Below, piece by piece: positions 53,935 through 63,949 of a stretch of DNA of 64,000 bases. The position numbers and the translations under genes are program-made. Under the pieces are notes generated by a model. The model saw nothing but the letters and a program-made list of their open reading frames with translations. It was not told the origin of the DNA and made no database searches. The stretch lies in the NCBI RefSeq assembly GCF_900117415.1, contig NZ_FPEI01000005.1:1-64000 (forward strand), written 5' to 3'. The stretch's first letter is position 1. Every line of letters starts with the position of its first letter. The stretch comes from Hyphomicrobium sp. CS1BSMeth3. GTDB lineage: Bacteria > Pseudomonadota > Alphaproteobacteria > Rhizobiales > Hyphomicrobiaceae.

Positions 53935-55164
53935 CTAACTATACCGTCGTAGCAAGCCGCGTGCCAGCGCGCGGCCTTCTTCGTCCGCTGCGATGACATC
54001 ATCAAGGCAGGCGGGCTCACACACCCGCCCCGTCCGCACGCCCTCATCGAGAGCGGCGCCTGCGAGGGCGGCAATGGCCGGGAACGGGATCTGGCGCTCT
54101 AGAAATGCGTCGACGGCGACCTCGTTGGCGGCATTGAGGATGGCGCCGGCAGTCCCACCGAGCTCCAGTGTGCGCCGGGCGAGACCGAGGGCCGGAAAGC
54201 GCTGCTCATCCGGCGCCTCGAAGGTCAGGGACCCGAGCCTGACGAGGTCGAGCCGGGTCGCGGGCGCCGACATGCGCGCCGGCCACGCGAGGCTCGAGGC
54301 GATCGGCGTGCGCATATCGGGCGTACCCATCTGGGCAATCACCGAGCCGTCGGTAAACTCCACGAAGCCATGCACGATCTGTTGCGGATGCACGACGACA
54401 GAAAGCTGGTCGACGGCAACCGGGAAGAGGTGAAAGGCCTCGATCAGCTCGAGGCACTTGTTCATGAGCGTCGCCGAGTCGACGGTGATCTTGCGGCCCA
54501 TCGAGAAGTTCGGGTGGCGCGCCGCCTGCTCGGGCGTGGCGGCAGCCATCTGCTCGGCGTTCCACGTTCGGAACGGCCCTCCCGAGCCCGTCAGGACAAT
54601 CCGCTCGATAAATCGGGGATCCGTGTCTGCGATGGACTGGTGGACGGCGGAATGCTCCGAATCGACCGGCAGCAGCTCGGCACCGGCCTCCTTGATTGCG
54701 GACATGAAAACAGTGCCTGCCGAGACCAGGCATTCCTTGTTGGCAAGCGCCACGCGCCGGGCGGCACGGGCTGCCGCGAAAGTCGGCCTGAGGCCAGCCG
54801 CGCCGACGATCGCAGCCATGACGCAATCGACCGGGCGCGACGCTGCCTCGATGAGTGCTGCCGGCCCGGCCGCAACCTCGGTCCCGCTGCCGGCAAGCCG
54901 CGCTTTCAGCTCCGCATAGCCGAGCTCGCTTCCGATGACCGCCATTCGCGCGCGGTGCCTCAGCGCGAGCTCCGCAAGAGCCGCCACATTCGTCTGGGCC
55001 GTGAGGACGTCGATCTCAAAGGCATCGCCATGGCGGGCGATCAGGTCGAGCGTGCTGGTGCCGACCGACCCGGTCGCGCCGAGAATGCTGATGCGGCGGG
55101 GCCGCCCCTCGCGCCCGAACGCCAGGGGTGCCGCTCCCGGGGCAATGACCGATACCTCTTGCAT
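53935..55164 (-). CDS. dxr: 1-deoxy-D-xylulose 5-phosphate reductoisomerase
   Basis: A 409-residue enzyme making MEP, the committed step of the non-mevalonate isoprenoid pathway. NADPH-binding ISILGATGSVGTSTLDL lies at the N terminus. The metal and substrate sites are in LLPVDSEHSAVHQ and SMGRKITVDSATLMNKCLE. The ATG at 55164 was chosen; a TTG at 55173 is in frame. cdsA ends 5 bases before it. It supplies precursors for the undecaprenyl synthase in the same operon. Confidence 0.95.
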   Translation of the reverse strand: MQEVSVIAPGAAPLAFGREGRPRRISILGATGSVGTSTLDLIARHGDAFEIDVLTAQTNVAALAELALRHRARMAVIGSELGYAELKARLAGSGTEVAAGPAALIEAASRPVDCVMAAIVGAAGLRPTFAAARAARRVALANKECLVSAGTVFMSAIKEAGAELLPVDSEHSAVHQSIADTDPRFIERIVLTGSGGPFRTWNAEQMAAATPEQAARHPNFSMGRKITVDSATLMNKCLELIEAFHLFPVAVDQLSVVVHPQQIVHGFVEFTDGSVIAQMGTPDMRTPIASSLAWPARMSAPATRLDLVRLGSLTFEAPDEQRFPALGLARRTLELGGTAGAILNAANEVAVDAFLERQIPFPAIAALAGAALDEGVRTGRVCEPACLDDVIAADEEGRALARGLLRRYS

Positions 55165-55169
55165 AGCGC

Positions 55170-56015
55170 TCAATTCAATCCGAGTAGCGCGCGCGCCGGC
55201 GCCTGGATATCGACCGCAATGGCGAAGATGGCGGCGGCGATCACGGCTGCCGCGAGACCATCAATGCGGTCCATGAAGCCGCCATGGCCGGGGATCAGTG
55301 CGCTTGCGTCCTTCACCCCATACTCGCGTTTCAGCGCGGATTCCAGCAAATCACCCGCCTGCGACACGACGGCAAGCAGCGCCCCCGCAATGATCATGTG
55401 CCGGGCGGATAGCTCCGGCCGTGCGAGGGCGAAAACAAGCCCGACCAGACCGCCCGCGACGATGCCGCCCGCGAGACCGCTCCAGGTCTTGTTCGGCGAT
55501 ACGCTCGGCATCAGCCTGTGTCCGCCGATCAGGCGCCCTGCGAAGTAAGCGCCTGTATCCGTGGCCCAAACCGTCAGCAGCAGAAAGAGCACTGCCAGGA
55601 AGCCCGCTGCGTCTCCGCGGTTCAGCCAGACCAGAGCGACCGCCGGAAGCCCTGCGTAGAGCGCACCGAGAGCCGCCATATGCCCGCGCTCTCCGAACGC
55701 CAGCAGGGCCGAGATGATCGCTGCGACCACCACCGCGATGAAGCCGAGCCCAGCGAGGCCTTTAGCCGCGAGCAGGACACCGGCCGCGACCGCGATGGCC
55801 TGGATGATCATGATCGCATCGACGCCCGCCTGGCGAACGATCCGGCCCCACTCCCAAGCGACGACGACGCCGATCGCGCCGACCATGGTCGCGAACGTCA
55901 GCCCGCCCACCCACAAGGCCGCAAGCACGACGAAAGCCAACGCCGCCGCAGAGGCAATGCGCTGACCGAGATCCCGCATGGGGGCTGGAGCCCTGGGCGT
56001 CCCGCCGTCTGTCAC
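55170..56015 (-). CDS. cdsA: Phosphatidate cytidylyltransferase
   Basis: A 281-residue inner-membrane enzyme that makes CDP-diacylglycerol. Several membrane helices are followed by the CDS signature: SPNKTWSGLAGGIVAG, then SQAGDLLESALKREYGVKD and IPGHGGFMDRIDGL. The GTG at 56015 has AGAGGA about 7 bases upstream and is preferred; the ATG at 55979 (MRDLGQR) has a poor ribosome-binding site. It lies between uppS and dxr. Confidence 0.93.
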   Translation of the reverse strand: MTDGGTPRAPAPMRDLGQRIASAAALAFVVLAALWVGGLTFATMVGAIGVVVAWEWGRIVRQAGVDAIMIIQAIAVAAGVLLAAKGLAGLGFIAVVVAAIISALLAFGERGHMAALGALYAGLPAVALVWLNRGDAAGFLAVLFLLLTVWATDTGAYFAGRLIGGHRLMPSVSPNKTWSGLAGGIVAGGLVGLVFALARPELSARHMIIAGALLAVVSQAGDLLESALKREYGVKDASALIPGHGGFMDRIDGLAAAVIAAAIFAIAVDIQAPARALLGLN

Positions 56016-56058
56016 GCCGGCATCCTCTGGGAATCCGGCGGCGTCTTGGTGTTCTCGA

Positions 56059-56820
56059 TCATGAGCCGAGCACCTCCTTCGCCAGCCCCCCGTAGCGCCG
56101 GTCACGCGCCTGGAAGATCGAGACGGCCTCGAGGAGCTGCTCACGCCCGAAATCAGGCCACTTCACGTCCATGAACACAAGCTCCGCATAGGCCGCCTGC
56201 CAAAGCAGGAAATTCGAGAGTCGCTGCTCGCCGCTCGTGCGGATCAGCAGATCGGGGTCGGGAACGCCGGACGTATGGAGCTCCTGCGCCAGCGTGGTCT
56301 CCGTGATCGCCGCGGGATCGATCTCGCCGCAACGGGCGCGCTCTGCAAGGCGCCGTGCAGCAGCCGCGATCTCGGCTCTGGCACCATAGTTGAAGGCGAT
56401 CACCAGTGTCAGCGCCTGATTATTGCGGGTCAGCGCCTGGGCCTCGTCAATGAGCGACAGTAGCTCAGAATCGACGCGGCCGCGCTCCCCGATCACGCGG
56501 ATGGCGACGCCCGCCTGATGCAGCTCCTGGAGGTCGCTCCTGATGAAGCGCTTCAGGAGCCCCATCAGGTCATCGATCTCGCTCGCCGGCCGCGCCCAGT
56601 TTTCCGACGAGAAGCTGAACAGGGTGAGATAGGGGATCTTCAGCTCGATGGCAGCCCTGACCGTGCGCTTGACGGCCTCGACGCCCATCCGGTGTCCGAG
56701 CCTGCGCGGCAGGCCACGCCTATTGGCCCAGCGCCCGTTGCCATCCATGATGATGGCGACGTGACGCGGCAGCGCCGGGCCGCTGCCGACTAGGCCAAGC
56801 TGTTGGCTGCGCTGGCTCAC
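56059..56820 (-). CDS. uppS: Isoprenyl transferase (undecaprenyl diphosphate synthase)
   Basis: A 253-residue cis-prenyltransferase giving the lipid carrier for peptidoglycan and O-antigen. The substrate site is in [17 protein letters not shown], and further conserved blocks are [20 protein letters not shown] and [19 protein letters not shown]. It begins with GTG at 56820, as the first ATG downstream lies inside the active site. cdsA follows 43 bases on. Confidence 0.95.
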   Translation of the reverse strand: MSQRSQQLGLVGSGPALPRHVAIIMDGNGRWANRRGLPRRLGHRMGVEAVKRTVRAAIELKIPYLTLFSFSSENWARPASEIDDLMGLLKRFIRSDLQELHQAGVAIRVIGERGRVDSELLSLIDEAQALTRNNQALTLVIAFNYGARAEIAAAARRLAERARCGEIDPAAITETTLAQELHTSGVPDPDLLIRTSGEQRLSNFLLWQAAYAELVFMDVKWPDFGREQLLEAVSIFQARDRRYGGLAKEVLGS

Positions 56821-57024
56821 TGGCCTTTATTGCGCCCCCATATTGTATTGGTGCCCCGTCGGCGTGACACGCTTGCCGATCGGGTAAAAGCGGTTTGTGC
56901 GCGAACCTGTAGTCCGCGGTCAAGGATGTTGATCTCGCGCCTTGGCATGATCATGGCGGCCCCGCGGCCAGGGTCTTGGGAATTCGGTCATAGGGCAGCC
57001 GGCTTTTGGCGGCCGCAAGGTCCG

Positions 57025-57588
57025 TCAAACCTGCTTAATCTCGACTTCCTTAGCCGCCAGCATTTGATCGATGTCCTTGATCAGACGATCGGTCAGCTCC
57101 TGTACTTTCGTCGAACTCTTGCGCTGCTCGTCCTCGCTGATCTTGTGATCCTTCTCGAGCTTCTTGAGGACGTCCATGCCGTCACGGCGCACGTTGCGCA
57201 CGCCGACGCGGGCGTGCTCGGCATACTTGTGGCCGAGCTTCACCAGCTCCTGGCGCCGCTCGGCATTGAGGGCCGGTACGGGGAGGCGGAGGAGCGTGCC
57301 GTCGACGATCGGATTGAGGCCGAGGTTCGCCTCGCGGATGGCCTTGTCGACGGCGCCGACCTGGCTCTTGTCCCAGACCTGGACGGAGATCGTGCGCGCA
57401 TCGGAAACGGATACGGTCGCGACCTGGTTGAGGGGCATCTTCGCGCCGTAGACCGTGACCACCACGGGATCGAGAAGGTTCGCCGAGGCGCGGCCGGTCC
57501 GAAGACCGCCGAACTCGCGCTTCAGGCTCTCGATCACGCCGCGCATGCGGCGCTCGAGATCGTTCATATCGAAGCTCGCCGCTGTCAT
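57025..57588 (-). CDS. frr: Ribosome recycling factor
   Basis: A 187-residue tRNA-shaped protein that splits post-termination ribosomes with EF-G. Typical segments are [40 protein letters not shown] and [24 protein letters not shown] lies about 8 bases before the ATG at 57588, which excludes the longer frame. It lies between pyrH and uppS. Confidence 0.96.
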   Translation of the reverse strand: MTAASFDMNDLERRMRGVIESLKREFGGLRTGRASANLLDPVVVTVYGAKMPLNQVATVSVSDARTISVQVWDKSQVGAVDKAIREANLGLNPIVDGTLLRLPVPALNAERRQELVKLGHKYAEHARVGVRNVRRDGMDVLKKLEKDHKISEDEQRKSSTKVQELTDRLIKDIDQMLAAKEVEIKQV

Positions 57589-57758
57589 TGTTTCAGCCTC
57601 CAAGACTGCTGCGCTGCCCGTACACATGCGGCCGACGGGCTCGGAAACGCGTTAATCGAGCGCCGGCCATGGCGCGGGCCACCGTTGCGTTCGTGCGGGG
57701 GACGCAGCGCCTGCTGCCAGTCCAACGCGCCAGCTAATGCCGACGCGACGCCTCCGCC

Positions 57759-58499
57759 TCACGGCGATGTCGTGACGAGGGTCGAGCGGGCCTCGCCTCT
57801 CAACATTTTTAGGAGATTACCGCTTTCCTCGATCGAGAACACAATTACCGGAAGATCGTTGTCGCGGGCAAGGGCAATGGCGGCGCCGTCCATGACCTTG
57901 AGATTGCGCGTCAGGACCTCGTCGTAGCTCAGCCGGTCGTAGCGTTTCGCATTCGGATCCTTCTTCGGATCCGCCGAATAGACCCCGTCCACCTGGGTGG
58001 CCTTGGCCAGGACCTCGCATTCCGTCTCGATGGCGCGCAGCGCGGCCGTCGTATCGGTCGTGAAGAACGGATTGCCGGTGCCGGCCGCGAAGATCACCAC
58101 CCGCCCCTCCTGGAGATGATGCAGTGCCTTGCTGCGCACGTAGGATTCGCACACGGTCGGCATCGGGATTGCCGACATCACGCGCGCATCCACCTCAGCC
58201 TGCTCGAGCGCATTCTGGAAGGCGAGCGCGTTCATGACCGTCGCCAGCATGCCCATGTAGTCGGCGGCGGCCCGGTCCATGCCTTTCGCCGCACCTGCGA
58301 GACCGCGGAAGATGTTGCCCCCGCCGATCACGACAGCGACCTCGACGCCCGTATCAACCGCCTGCTTGATGTCGGCGGCAAGCGCCTGGCAGACGCCGAT
58401 GTCGATGCCGTAGCCGCCTTTGCCCATGAGGGCCTCGCCGGACAGCTTGAGGAGAATGCGCTTGTAGCGTGGTCCGCTCGTGGTTCCGCTCACCGCCAT
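57759..58499 (-). CDS. pyrH: Uridylate kinase
   Basis: A 246-residue UMP kinase of the amino acid kinase family. Core motifs: [27 protein letters not shown], the [14 protein letters not shown] block and [13 protein letters not shown]. The ATG at 58499 has AGGAGG touching it, which is too close. A GTG at 58493 lies 6 bases after that AGGAGG, so the true start may be the GTG. rpsB and tsf, its usual upstream neighbours, are absent; a GST gene comes first. Confidence 0.94.
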   Translation of the reverse strand: MAVSGTTSGPRYKRILLKLSGEALMGKGGYGIDIGVCQALAADIKQAVDTGVEVAVVIGGGNIFRGLAGAAKGMDRAAADYMGMLATVMNALAFQNALEQAEVDARVMSAIPMPTVCESYVRSKALHHLQEGRVVIFAAGTGNPFFTTDTTAALRAIETECEVLAKATQVDGVYSADPKKDPNAKRYDRLSYDEVLTRNLKVMDGAAIALARDNDLPVIVFSIEESGNLLKMLRGEARSTLVTTSP

Positions 58500-58579
58500 C
58501 CTCCTCTGTCCGCCGACGTCCGGCATCGAATGCCGCTGCCCGGCACGATCGTCAAGCGCCGAGAAGAGCCTGGGCCCGA

Positions 58580-59236
58580 TTACGCCGGCTCGAGCTCGCG
58601 CTTGGCCATCATCGCCTTGAAGGCCGGACGTGCCTGCACCTTGGCGAGCCAGGCCTTGACGTTGGGATTGGCCTCGAACAGCTCGGGCGCGGCCATGGCA
58701 TAGCGCACGCACTCGGCGAGATTGATGTCGGTGACGGTGAAGCGTCCGCCGACGACATATCCGGTCGCCGCCAGCGCCTTGTCGAGCACCGCGAAGGGCG
58801 CCTTGAGCGCCTCGACGGCGGCGTCGGCGATCTTGGGGTCACGCTCCGCCACGGGCTTGGCGACGCGGTGATAGAGGACCTGGATGCTCTGAGGCTCGAT
58901 CTCGGTGAGCGCCCAGGCCGTCCACGTTGTCATCTGGCCGTCCTCGGCCAGGTTGGCCGGCGCGAGGGGCCCGCCGTGCTTCTTGGCGAGGTACAGGTTG
59001 ATGCCGAGCGATTCGTGCAGGACCAGCCCGCCATCGTCGATGGACGGGATATGGCCGTTCGGGTTGAGCTTGAGAAACTCGGGCGACTTCGTATTGAGCG
59101 AGATGCCTGCCGCACCCGGGGTCCCAAGACGATTGGCCTGGATGACCGGCACGAGCTCGTACGGCACGCCAAGCTCGTCGCAGAGCCAGATATTGCGCGT
59201 CGCGCGCGAGCGGTAGAGCCCGTAGATCTTGAGCAT
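58580..59236 (-). CDS. Glutathione S-transferase family protein
   Basis: A 218-residue GST. The thioredoxin-like N-terminal domain reads [22 protein letters not shown] and [19 protein letters not shown] (the cis-Pro/ESxG-like glutathione site). The C-terminal helical domain contains [12 protein letters not shown], the typical Asp capping motif. It conjugates or reduces substrates with glutathione; the substrate is unknown. GAGGGA precedes the ATG at 59236 by about 6 bases. It lies just upstream of pyrH and downstream of the indolepyruvate oxidoreductase gene. Confidence 0.88.
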   Translation of the reverse strand: MLKIYGLYRSRATRNIWLCDELGVPYELVPVIQANRLGTPGAAGISLNTKSPEFLKLNPNGHIPSIDDGGLVLHESLGINLYLAKKHGGPLAPANLAEDGQMTTWTAWALTEIEPQSIQVLYHRVAKPVAERDPKIADAAVEALKAPFAVLDKALAATGYVVGGRFTVTDINLAECVRYAMAAPELFEANPNVKAWLAKVQARPAFKAMMAKRELEPA

Positions 59237-59330
59237 GGAGGTCCCTCTATGTGGAGAAAGTCTCCATGCTTTTGGCACGCCGCGCGACAATGGTGAAGCG
59301 GCCACGCCTGAAATATTGGAATGCCTTTCC

Positions 59331-62300
59331 CTACTCGGCCGCAACACGCGCCGGCTTGGGGTCGCGCAGCATGGCGAGCAGAGACGCCTCCTTGCGCTTG
59401 GCCTTCTCATAGTTGGCGAGCTTGACGTGGCCGAAGCCGCGGATCTCCTCAGGGAGCCGCGCGAGGGCAATGGCGGTCGCGTGCGTCTCCTTGGAGAGGC
59501 GCCGCTCGATCTCGCCGAGCACGGCCTCGTAGTCGAGGATCATCTGCCGCTCGAGCTTACGCTCAGCCGTCATGCCGAAGAGATCCCAGCGCGTGCCACG
59601 CAGCTTCTTGCCCTTCGCGAGCAGGCGGAAGACCGGCATCATCCATGCGCCGAGGCTGATCTTCCTCGGGTGTCCGGTGACCTTGTCCCGGAAGAACCAC
59701 GCGAAGGCCGGCGGCGCGAGGTGGAACTCGAGCTTGTGGTTGCCGTCGAAGGCGTCCTTGATCGCCTGCTCGAGCCGGCCGTCGGACTGCAGCCGCCCGA
59801 CCTCGTACTCGTCCTTGTAGGAGAGCAGCTTGTAGTAGCCCCAGGCCACCGCCTCGGCGAGGGCGGTCGATCCCGGCTGCTTTTCCGCTTCGAGCTTGGC
59901 GATCCGATCGACCATGTCGCTGAAGCGCTTCGCGTACGCTGCGTCCTGGTAGTCGGTGAGGTACATGACGCGCGTCGCCGTGATATCGGCGAGCGTCGGC
60001 GCCGTCTTGGCCGTCCGCGGCTTCACAATGCGCTCGATGGCCTTCATGTCGTGCGCGGCAAGCCGGCCGAAACGGAAGGCCGAGCGGTTCATCTCGATGG
60101 CCGCACCATTGAGCTCGATGGCCTTCTCGATGGCCTCGGCGCTGACCGGCACTTTACCGAGCTGGTAGGCATAGCCGAGCATGAACATGTTGGAGGCAAT
60201 CGAATCCGCAAAGAGCCTCACCGCCAGCTCGTGCGCATCGAGCTTATGGAGGTCACCCTTGCGAACGCGCTCCTCGATCGCGCGCAGCAGCGCGGCACCG
60301 GGGACCTTGAGATCGGGGTTGCGCGTGAAGTCCGCGACCGGCATTTCGTACGTCGAAGCAACGACGGCCGTGTGATCCGGCCGGATGGTCTCGAGCACCT
60401 TGTTCGAAGCCGTCACGACCAGATCGCAGCCAATGACGAGGTCGCTCGCTGCCGTGCCGATGCGGATCGCGTGGATGTCATCGGCCGACTTCGCCACGCG
60501 GATGTGGCAGGCAACGGCGCCGCCCTTCTGCGCGAGGCCCGTCATGTCGATCGAGCCGAAGCCCTTGCCGTCGAGGTGCGCCGCCTGGCCGAGCACCGCC
60601 GAGATCGTAACGACACCCGTGCCGCCAACGCCGGTGACGATGATCGTATAGGGCTTGTCGAGGCCCGGCTGCTTGGGCTCGGGCAGGCTCGCAAGCATGG
60701 TCGCGAGGCCACCATCGCCGGCCGCACCCTTGGGCTTCCGCGGCACCGCGCCATGCACGGTCACGAAGCTCGGGCAGAAGCCGTTGATGCAGGAGAAATC
60801 CTTGTTGCAGGTCGACTGATCGATGGCACGCTTGGTGCCAAGCTCGGTCTCGTGCGGCACGATCGCGACGCAGTTCGACTTCACGCCGCAATCGCCGCAA
60901 CCTTCACAGACGGCCGGATTGATGAAGGCCCGCTTGACCGGATCAGGGAACGCGCCGCGCTTACGGCGGCGCCGCTTCTCGGCCGCGCAGGTCTGGTCGT
61001 AGATGAGCGCCGTGACGCCCTCGATCTCAGCGAGGTCCTTCTGGACCTTCATGAGATCGCGACGATGGAAAACGGGCGTGCCGGCAGGCAGGAAGCCGGA
61101 CGGATATTTGTGCGGCTCGTCCGTCACGACAACGAGCTTCTTCACGCCTTCAGCAAGAACCTGCGCCGCGATGCGCCCGACCGTCGTGCCGCTCTCGAGC
61201 GATTGGCCGCCGGTCATGGCGACTGCATCGTTGTAGAGGATCTTGTAGGTGATGTTGGTGTTCGTCGCGACGGCCGCGCGGATCGCGAGGCTGCCCGAGT
61301 GCATGTACGTGCCGTCGCCGAGGTTCTGGAAGACGTGCTTGCGCTTTGAGAACGGCGCCTCGCCGACCCAGTTCGCGCCCTCCCCGCCCATATGGGTCCA
61401 GCCTTCGGTCTTCCGGTCCATCCACTGCGCCATGTAATGGCAGCCGATGCCGGCATAGGCGCGCGAGCCTTCCGGTACGACGGTCGACGAGTTGTGCGGG
61501 CAGCCTGGGCAGAAATAGGGAATGCGGGTCGCGGCCTCGGCGCTCAGCGCCTTGTTGCCGCGGATCTTCTTCCCCTCGTCGACGCGCGCGCGAATGCCCT
61601 CGTCGCACCGGCCGCCGCGGATCATGCGCTCGCCGAGCGCGAGCGCGATCTCGGTCGGCTCCAGCGCGCCCTTAGCCGGGAAGAGCCACTGCTCGTTCTC
61701 GTCCTTCTTGCCGAGCACGCGCGGGCGGTTCGGCAGGTCGTAGAGCTGCTCCTTGACCTGCGTCTCGATCAGCGAGCGCTTCTCCTCGACGACGAGAATG
61801 AGGTCGAGGCCTTCGGCGAACTTCTTGACGCCCTCGGCCTCGAGCGGCCAGGGCATACCCACCTTGTAGAGGCGCAGGCCGAGCTGATTGGCCTTGATCT
61901 CGTCGATGCCGAGCTCCTCCATGGCCGCGCGGACATCGAGGTAGCTCTTGCCGGTCGTGATGATGCCGATCTTGGGATCGGGGCCGCCGCTGGTGACGAT
62001 GCGGTCCAGCTTGTTGGCGCGGGCGAAGGCGAGGATCGCGGTGCGCTTGTAGTCGTGGAGGCGGGCTTCCTTGTCGAGCGCCTGATCGCCGACGCGGATA
62101 TTGAGGCCGCCCGGCGGCATCACGAAGTCGTCGGGGATCTTCACCTGCACGCGATCGAGGCGGCCATCCACGGTCGCGGTCGACTCGATGTTGTCCTTGA
62201 CGCACTTGATGCCGACCCAGACGCCGGCGAAGCGCGAGAGCGCGATGCCGAGGAGGCCGTAGTCGAGGATCTCCTGCACGCCCGCCGGGTTGAGCACCGG

Positions 62301-62804
62301 GATCATCGCATCGAGCATCGCGAACTCGGACTGGTGCGCCGAGGTCGAGCTTTCGCAGGTGTGGTCGTCGCCGAGGAGCGCCAGCACGCCGCCGTTCTTG
62401 GACGTGCCCGCATGATTGGCATGGCGGAAGACGTCGCCCGTGCGATCGACGCCGGGCCCCTTGCCGTACCAGATGCCGAATACGCCGTCGTACTTGCCGT
62501 CGCCGCGCATCTCGGCCTGCTGGGTACCCCAGATGGCGGTCGCGGCAATGTCCTCGTTCAGGCCCGCATTGAAGACCACGTTGTGCTTGGCGAGCAGCTT
62601 GCGCGTGCGCAGCATGGCGCCTTCGAGGCCGGCAATGGGCGAGCCGCGGTAGCCGCTCACATAGCCACCCGTGTTGAGCCCCGCCTGCTTGTCGCGGACC
62701 TGCTGCATCATGACGAGGCGGACGATTGCCTGCGCGCCCGTCAGAAGCTGATGGGTATCATTCAGATCGAATTTGTCATCGAGCGTGGGGCTGCTCTTGA
62801 CCAT
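59331..62804 (-). CDS. Indolepyruvate ferredoxin oxidoreductase family protein (single-chain)
   Basis: A 1157-residue fused 2-oxoacid:acceptor oxidoreductase. The N-terminal and middle parts carry the pyrimidine and TPP domains (TPP region near FQNLGDGTYMHSG and NDAVAMTGGQ). An iron-sulfur motif CEGCGDCGVKSNC lies near residue 636. A gamma domain starts with VTGVGGTGVVTISAVLG near 720, and a C-terminal DUF6537-type region follows from about 900. It oxidatively decarboxylates aryl or branched 2-oxo acids to acyl-CoA. The fused form without separate subunits is common in proteobacteria. It is followed by the GST gene. Confidence 0.9.
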   Translation of the reverse strand: MVKSSPTLDDKFDLNDTHQLLTGAQAIVRLVMMQQVRDKQAGLNTGGYVSGYRGSPIAGLEGAMLRTRKLLAKHNVVFNAGLNEDIAATAIWGTQQAEMRGDGKYDGVFGIWYGKGPGVDRTGDVFRHANHAGTSKNGGVLALLGDDHTCESSTSAHQSEFAMLDAMIPVLNPAGVQEILDYGLLGIALSRFAGVWVGIKCVKDNIESTATVDGRLDRVQVKIPDDFVMPPGGLNIRVGDQALDKEARLHDYKRTAILAFARANKLDRIVTSGGPDPKIGIITTGKSYLDVRAAMEELGIDEIKANQLGLRLYKVGMPWPLEAEGVKKFAEGLDLILVVEEKRSLIETQVKEQLYDLPNRPRVLGKKDENEQWLFPAKGALEPTEIALALGERMIRGGRCDEGIRARVDEGKKIRGNKALSAEAATRIPYFCPGCPHNSSTVVPEGSRAYAGIGCHYMAQWMDRKTEGWTHMGGEGANWVGEAPFSKRKHVFQNLGDGTYMHSGSLAIRAAVATNTNITYKILYNDAVAMTGGQSLESGTTVGRIAAQVLAEGVKKLVVVTDEPHKYPSGFLPAGTPVFHRRDLMKVQKDLAEIEGVTALIYDQTCAAEKRRRRKRGAFPDPVKRAFINPAVCEGCGDCGVKSNCVAIVPHETELGTKRAIDQSTCNKDFSCINGFCPSFVTVHGAVPRKPKGAAGDGGLATMLASLPEPKQPGLDKPYTIIVTGVGGTGVVTISAVLGQAAHLDGKGFGSIDMTGLAQKGGAVACHIRVAKSADDIHAIRIGTAASDLVIGCDLVVTASNKVLETIRPDHTAVVASTYEMPVADFTRNPDLKVPGAALLRAIEERVRKGDLHKLDAHELAVRLFADSIASNMFMLGYAYQLGKVPVSAEAIEKAIELNGAAIEMNRSAFRFGRLAAHDMKAIERIVKPRTAKTAPTLADITATRVMYLTDYQDAAYAKRFSDMVDRIAKLEAEKQPGSTALAEAVAWGYYKLLSYKDEYEVGRLQSDGRLEQAIKDAFDGNHKLEFHLAPPAFAWFFRDKVTGHPRKISLGAWMMPVFRLLAKGKKLRGTRWDLFGMTAERKLERQMILDYEAVLGEIERRLSKETHATAIALARLPEEIRGFGHVKLANYEKAKRKEASLLAMLRDPKPARVAAE

Positions 62805-63032
62805 CGGAGATCACCTCTCGGGCAGCGGCCTCGTCCTGCCAGCGCGACGCGGCGCCAGCGGGTGAATTCGTACGCATCGCCCACGAACAGGCGACGCATT
62901 GGTCAACAATGCTGACATAGTATCTGGTCTTGATCAAACATCGCAATCCACTGGCGTGCATTCAAGGTCGAACGGCCTGCTGCGGGTGCAATACTGTCGA
63001 TCGTTTCCCCGTGACGCGGTGCAAAACGAAAA

Positions 63033-63053
63033 GCCGCCGAGCATCCCGGCGGC
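63033..63053 (-). terminator. Intrinsic terminator of the Ala/Lys repeat gene
   Basis: On the minus strand GCCGCCG pairs with CGGCGGC around a 7-base loop, followed by TTTTCGTTTT. It lies 32 bases after the stop at 63086. Confidence 0.8.
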
Positions 63054-63085
63054 CTCTCTCTCGTCATCGCCCAGGAGGGCGCGTG

Positions 63086-63343
63086 TCATTTCTTCTTGCC
63101 GGGGCGTTGCGTCAGTGCCGACGCTGCCGCCGTCTTGGCCTCTTTGCTCGCCTTCGGGTCCTTCAGAACCTTCGCTGCTGCGCTCGCGGCTTTGGCGCTC
63201 GTGACTTCGCTGCTCTTGCTCTGAGTCAGCGTCGAGGCTGCCGCTGTCTTGGCGTCCTTGCTCGCTTTGGGATCTTTCAGAACCTTGGCCGCCGCGGCGG
63301 CCGCCTTGCTGCTGGTGCTCTCGCCCTTCGCTTTCACTGCCAT
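63086..63343 (-). CDS. Small Ala/Lys-rich two-repeat protein (85 aa)
   Basis: Function unknown. Two near-identical repeats, residues 12-41 and 50-79, share 26 of 29 core positions (AAKVLKDPKASK...AKTAAAS.LTQ) and are joined by a Ser-rich linker. The C terminus is basic (RPGKKK). No signal peptide or membrane helix. The composition recalls small histone-like or nucleoid proteins, but I know no tested function. GGAGGG lies about 8 bases before the ATG at 63343, and a good intrinsic terminator follows, so it is expressed as a single gene. Confidence 0.75.
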   Translation of the reverse strand: MAVKAKGESTSSKAAAAAAKVLKDPKASKDAKTAAASTLTQSKSSEVTSAKAASAAAKVLKDPKASKEAKTAAASALTQRPGKKK

Positions 63344-63483
63344 TTCAGTTCCCTCCAGGGATCAGCAAACGGGACCATTCACGACTCCATCAGTAAACGA
63401 ATTTGCTGAGTCACGTAATGGCCTACGATCGTTTCCACTATCTGTTTTTTGGGCGCGCGAGGACGCGAGACGGAGGATTGGAA

Positions 63484-63949
63484 GTGCTCATGCGGATAGC
63501 AGCAGCGGGGATCGTACTAAGCACCTTCGTCATCGCGGCGAAGGCCTCCGACGAGCCGAGGTGGTTCGGCAGCAACGATGAGCAGGGCGCCTCCCTCATC
63601 TACGGCATTCCCCAGAGCGGCTACGGACCACTGAGCTTCTCGTGTACGCGAAAAAGGCGAGCCCCTCCGCTTCAGCCTCGAGCACGAGCCGGTCAAGGCC
63701 AAGACCGGCGTCAGGGTCACGGTCGTACTCGCGGCAAGCGGCATCGAGATCGGCATTCCAACGGTCGGCCAGCGCCTGGAGATGGACGACCTTTTCGTCC
63801 TCAATGGCCGGGTCCGTCTCGACGACAAGCTCAAGCGACTGCTGACCACCGGCAAGACCCTGGAAGTGCGGGTCGAGGATGGCGCCGCGGCGTATCCCTT
63901 GGCTGGCGCCCCGGAAGCGGCCCGGGCCCTATTCCAGCATTGCGGCTGA
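63484..63949 (+). pseudogene. Exported protein interrupted by a frameshift
   Basis: From GTG 63484 (GGAGG 7 bases upstream; ATG at 63490 also possible) the frame encodes a signal peptide (MRIAAAGIVLSTFVIAAKAS) and DEPRWFGSNDEQGASLIYG up to about base 63645. In that frame the sequence then turns Arg/Pro-rich. One base further on, a clean frame continues from 63644: VREKGEPLRFSLEHEP, then GQRLEMDDLFVLNGR and TLEVRVEDG, ending at TGA 63947-63949. A single base shift near 63640-63650 (cgtgtacgcg) joins the two. It may be a real pseudogene, a sequencing or assembly error, or less likely programmed frameshifting. The intact form would be about 155 residues, exported. Confidence 0.7.

Noticed and set aside
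59229-62915. Two long plus-strand frames (706 and 507 codons)
   Set aside because: Both are antisense to the indolepyruvate oxidoreductase gene and have shadow composition.
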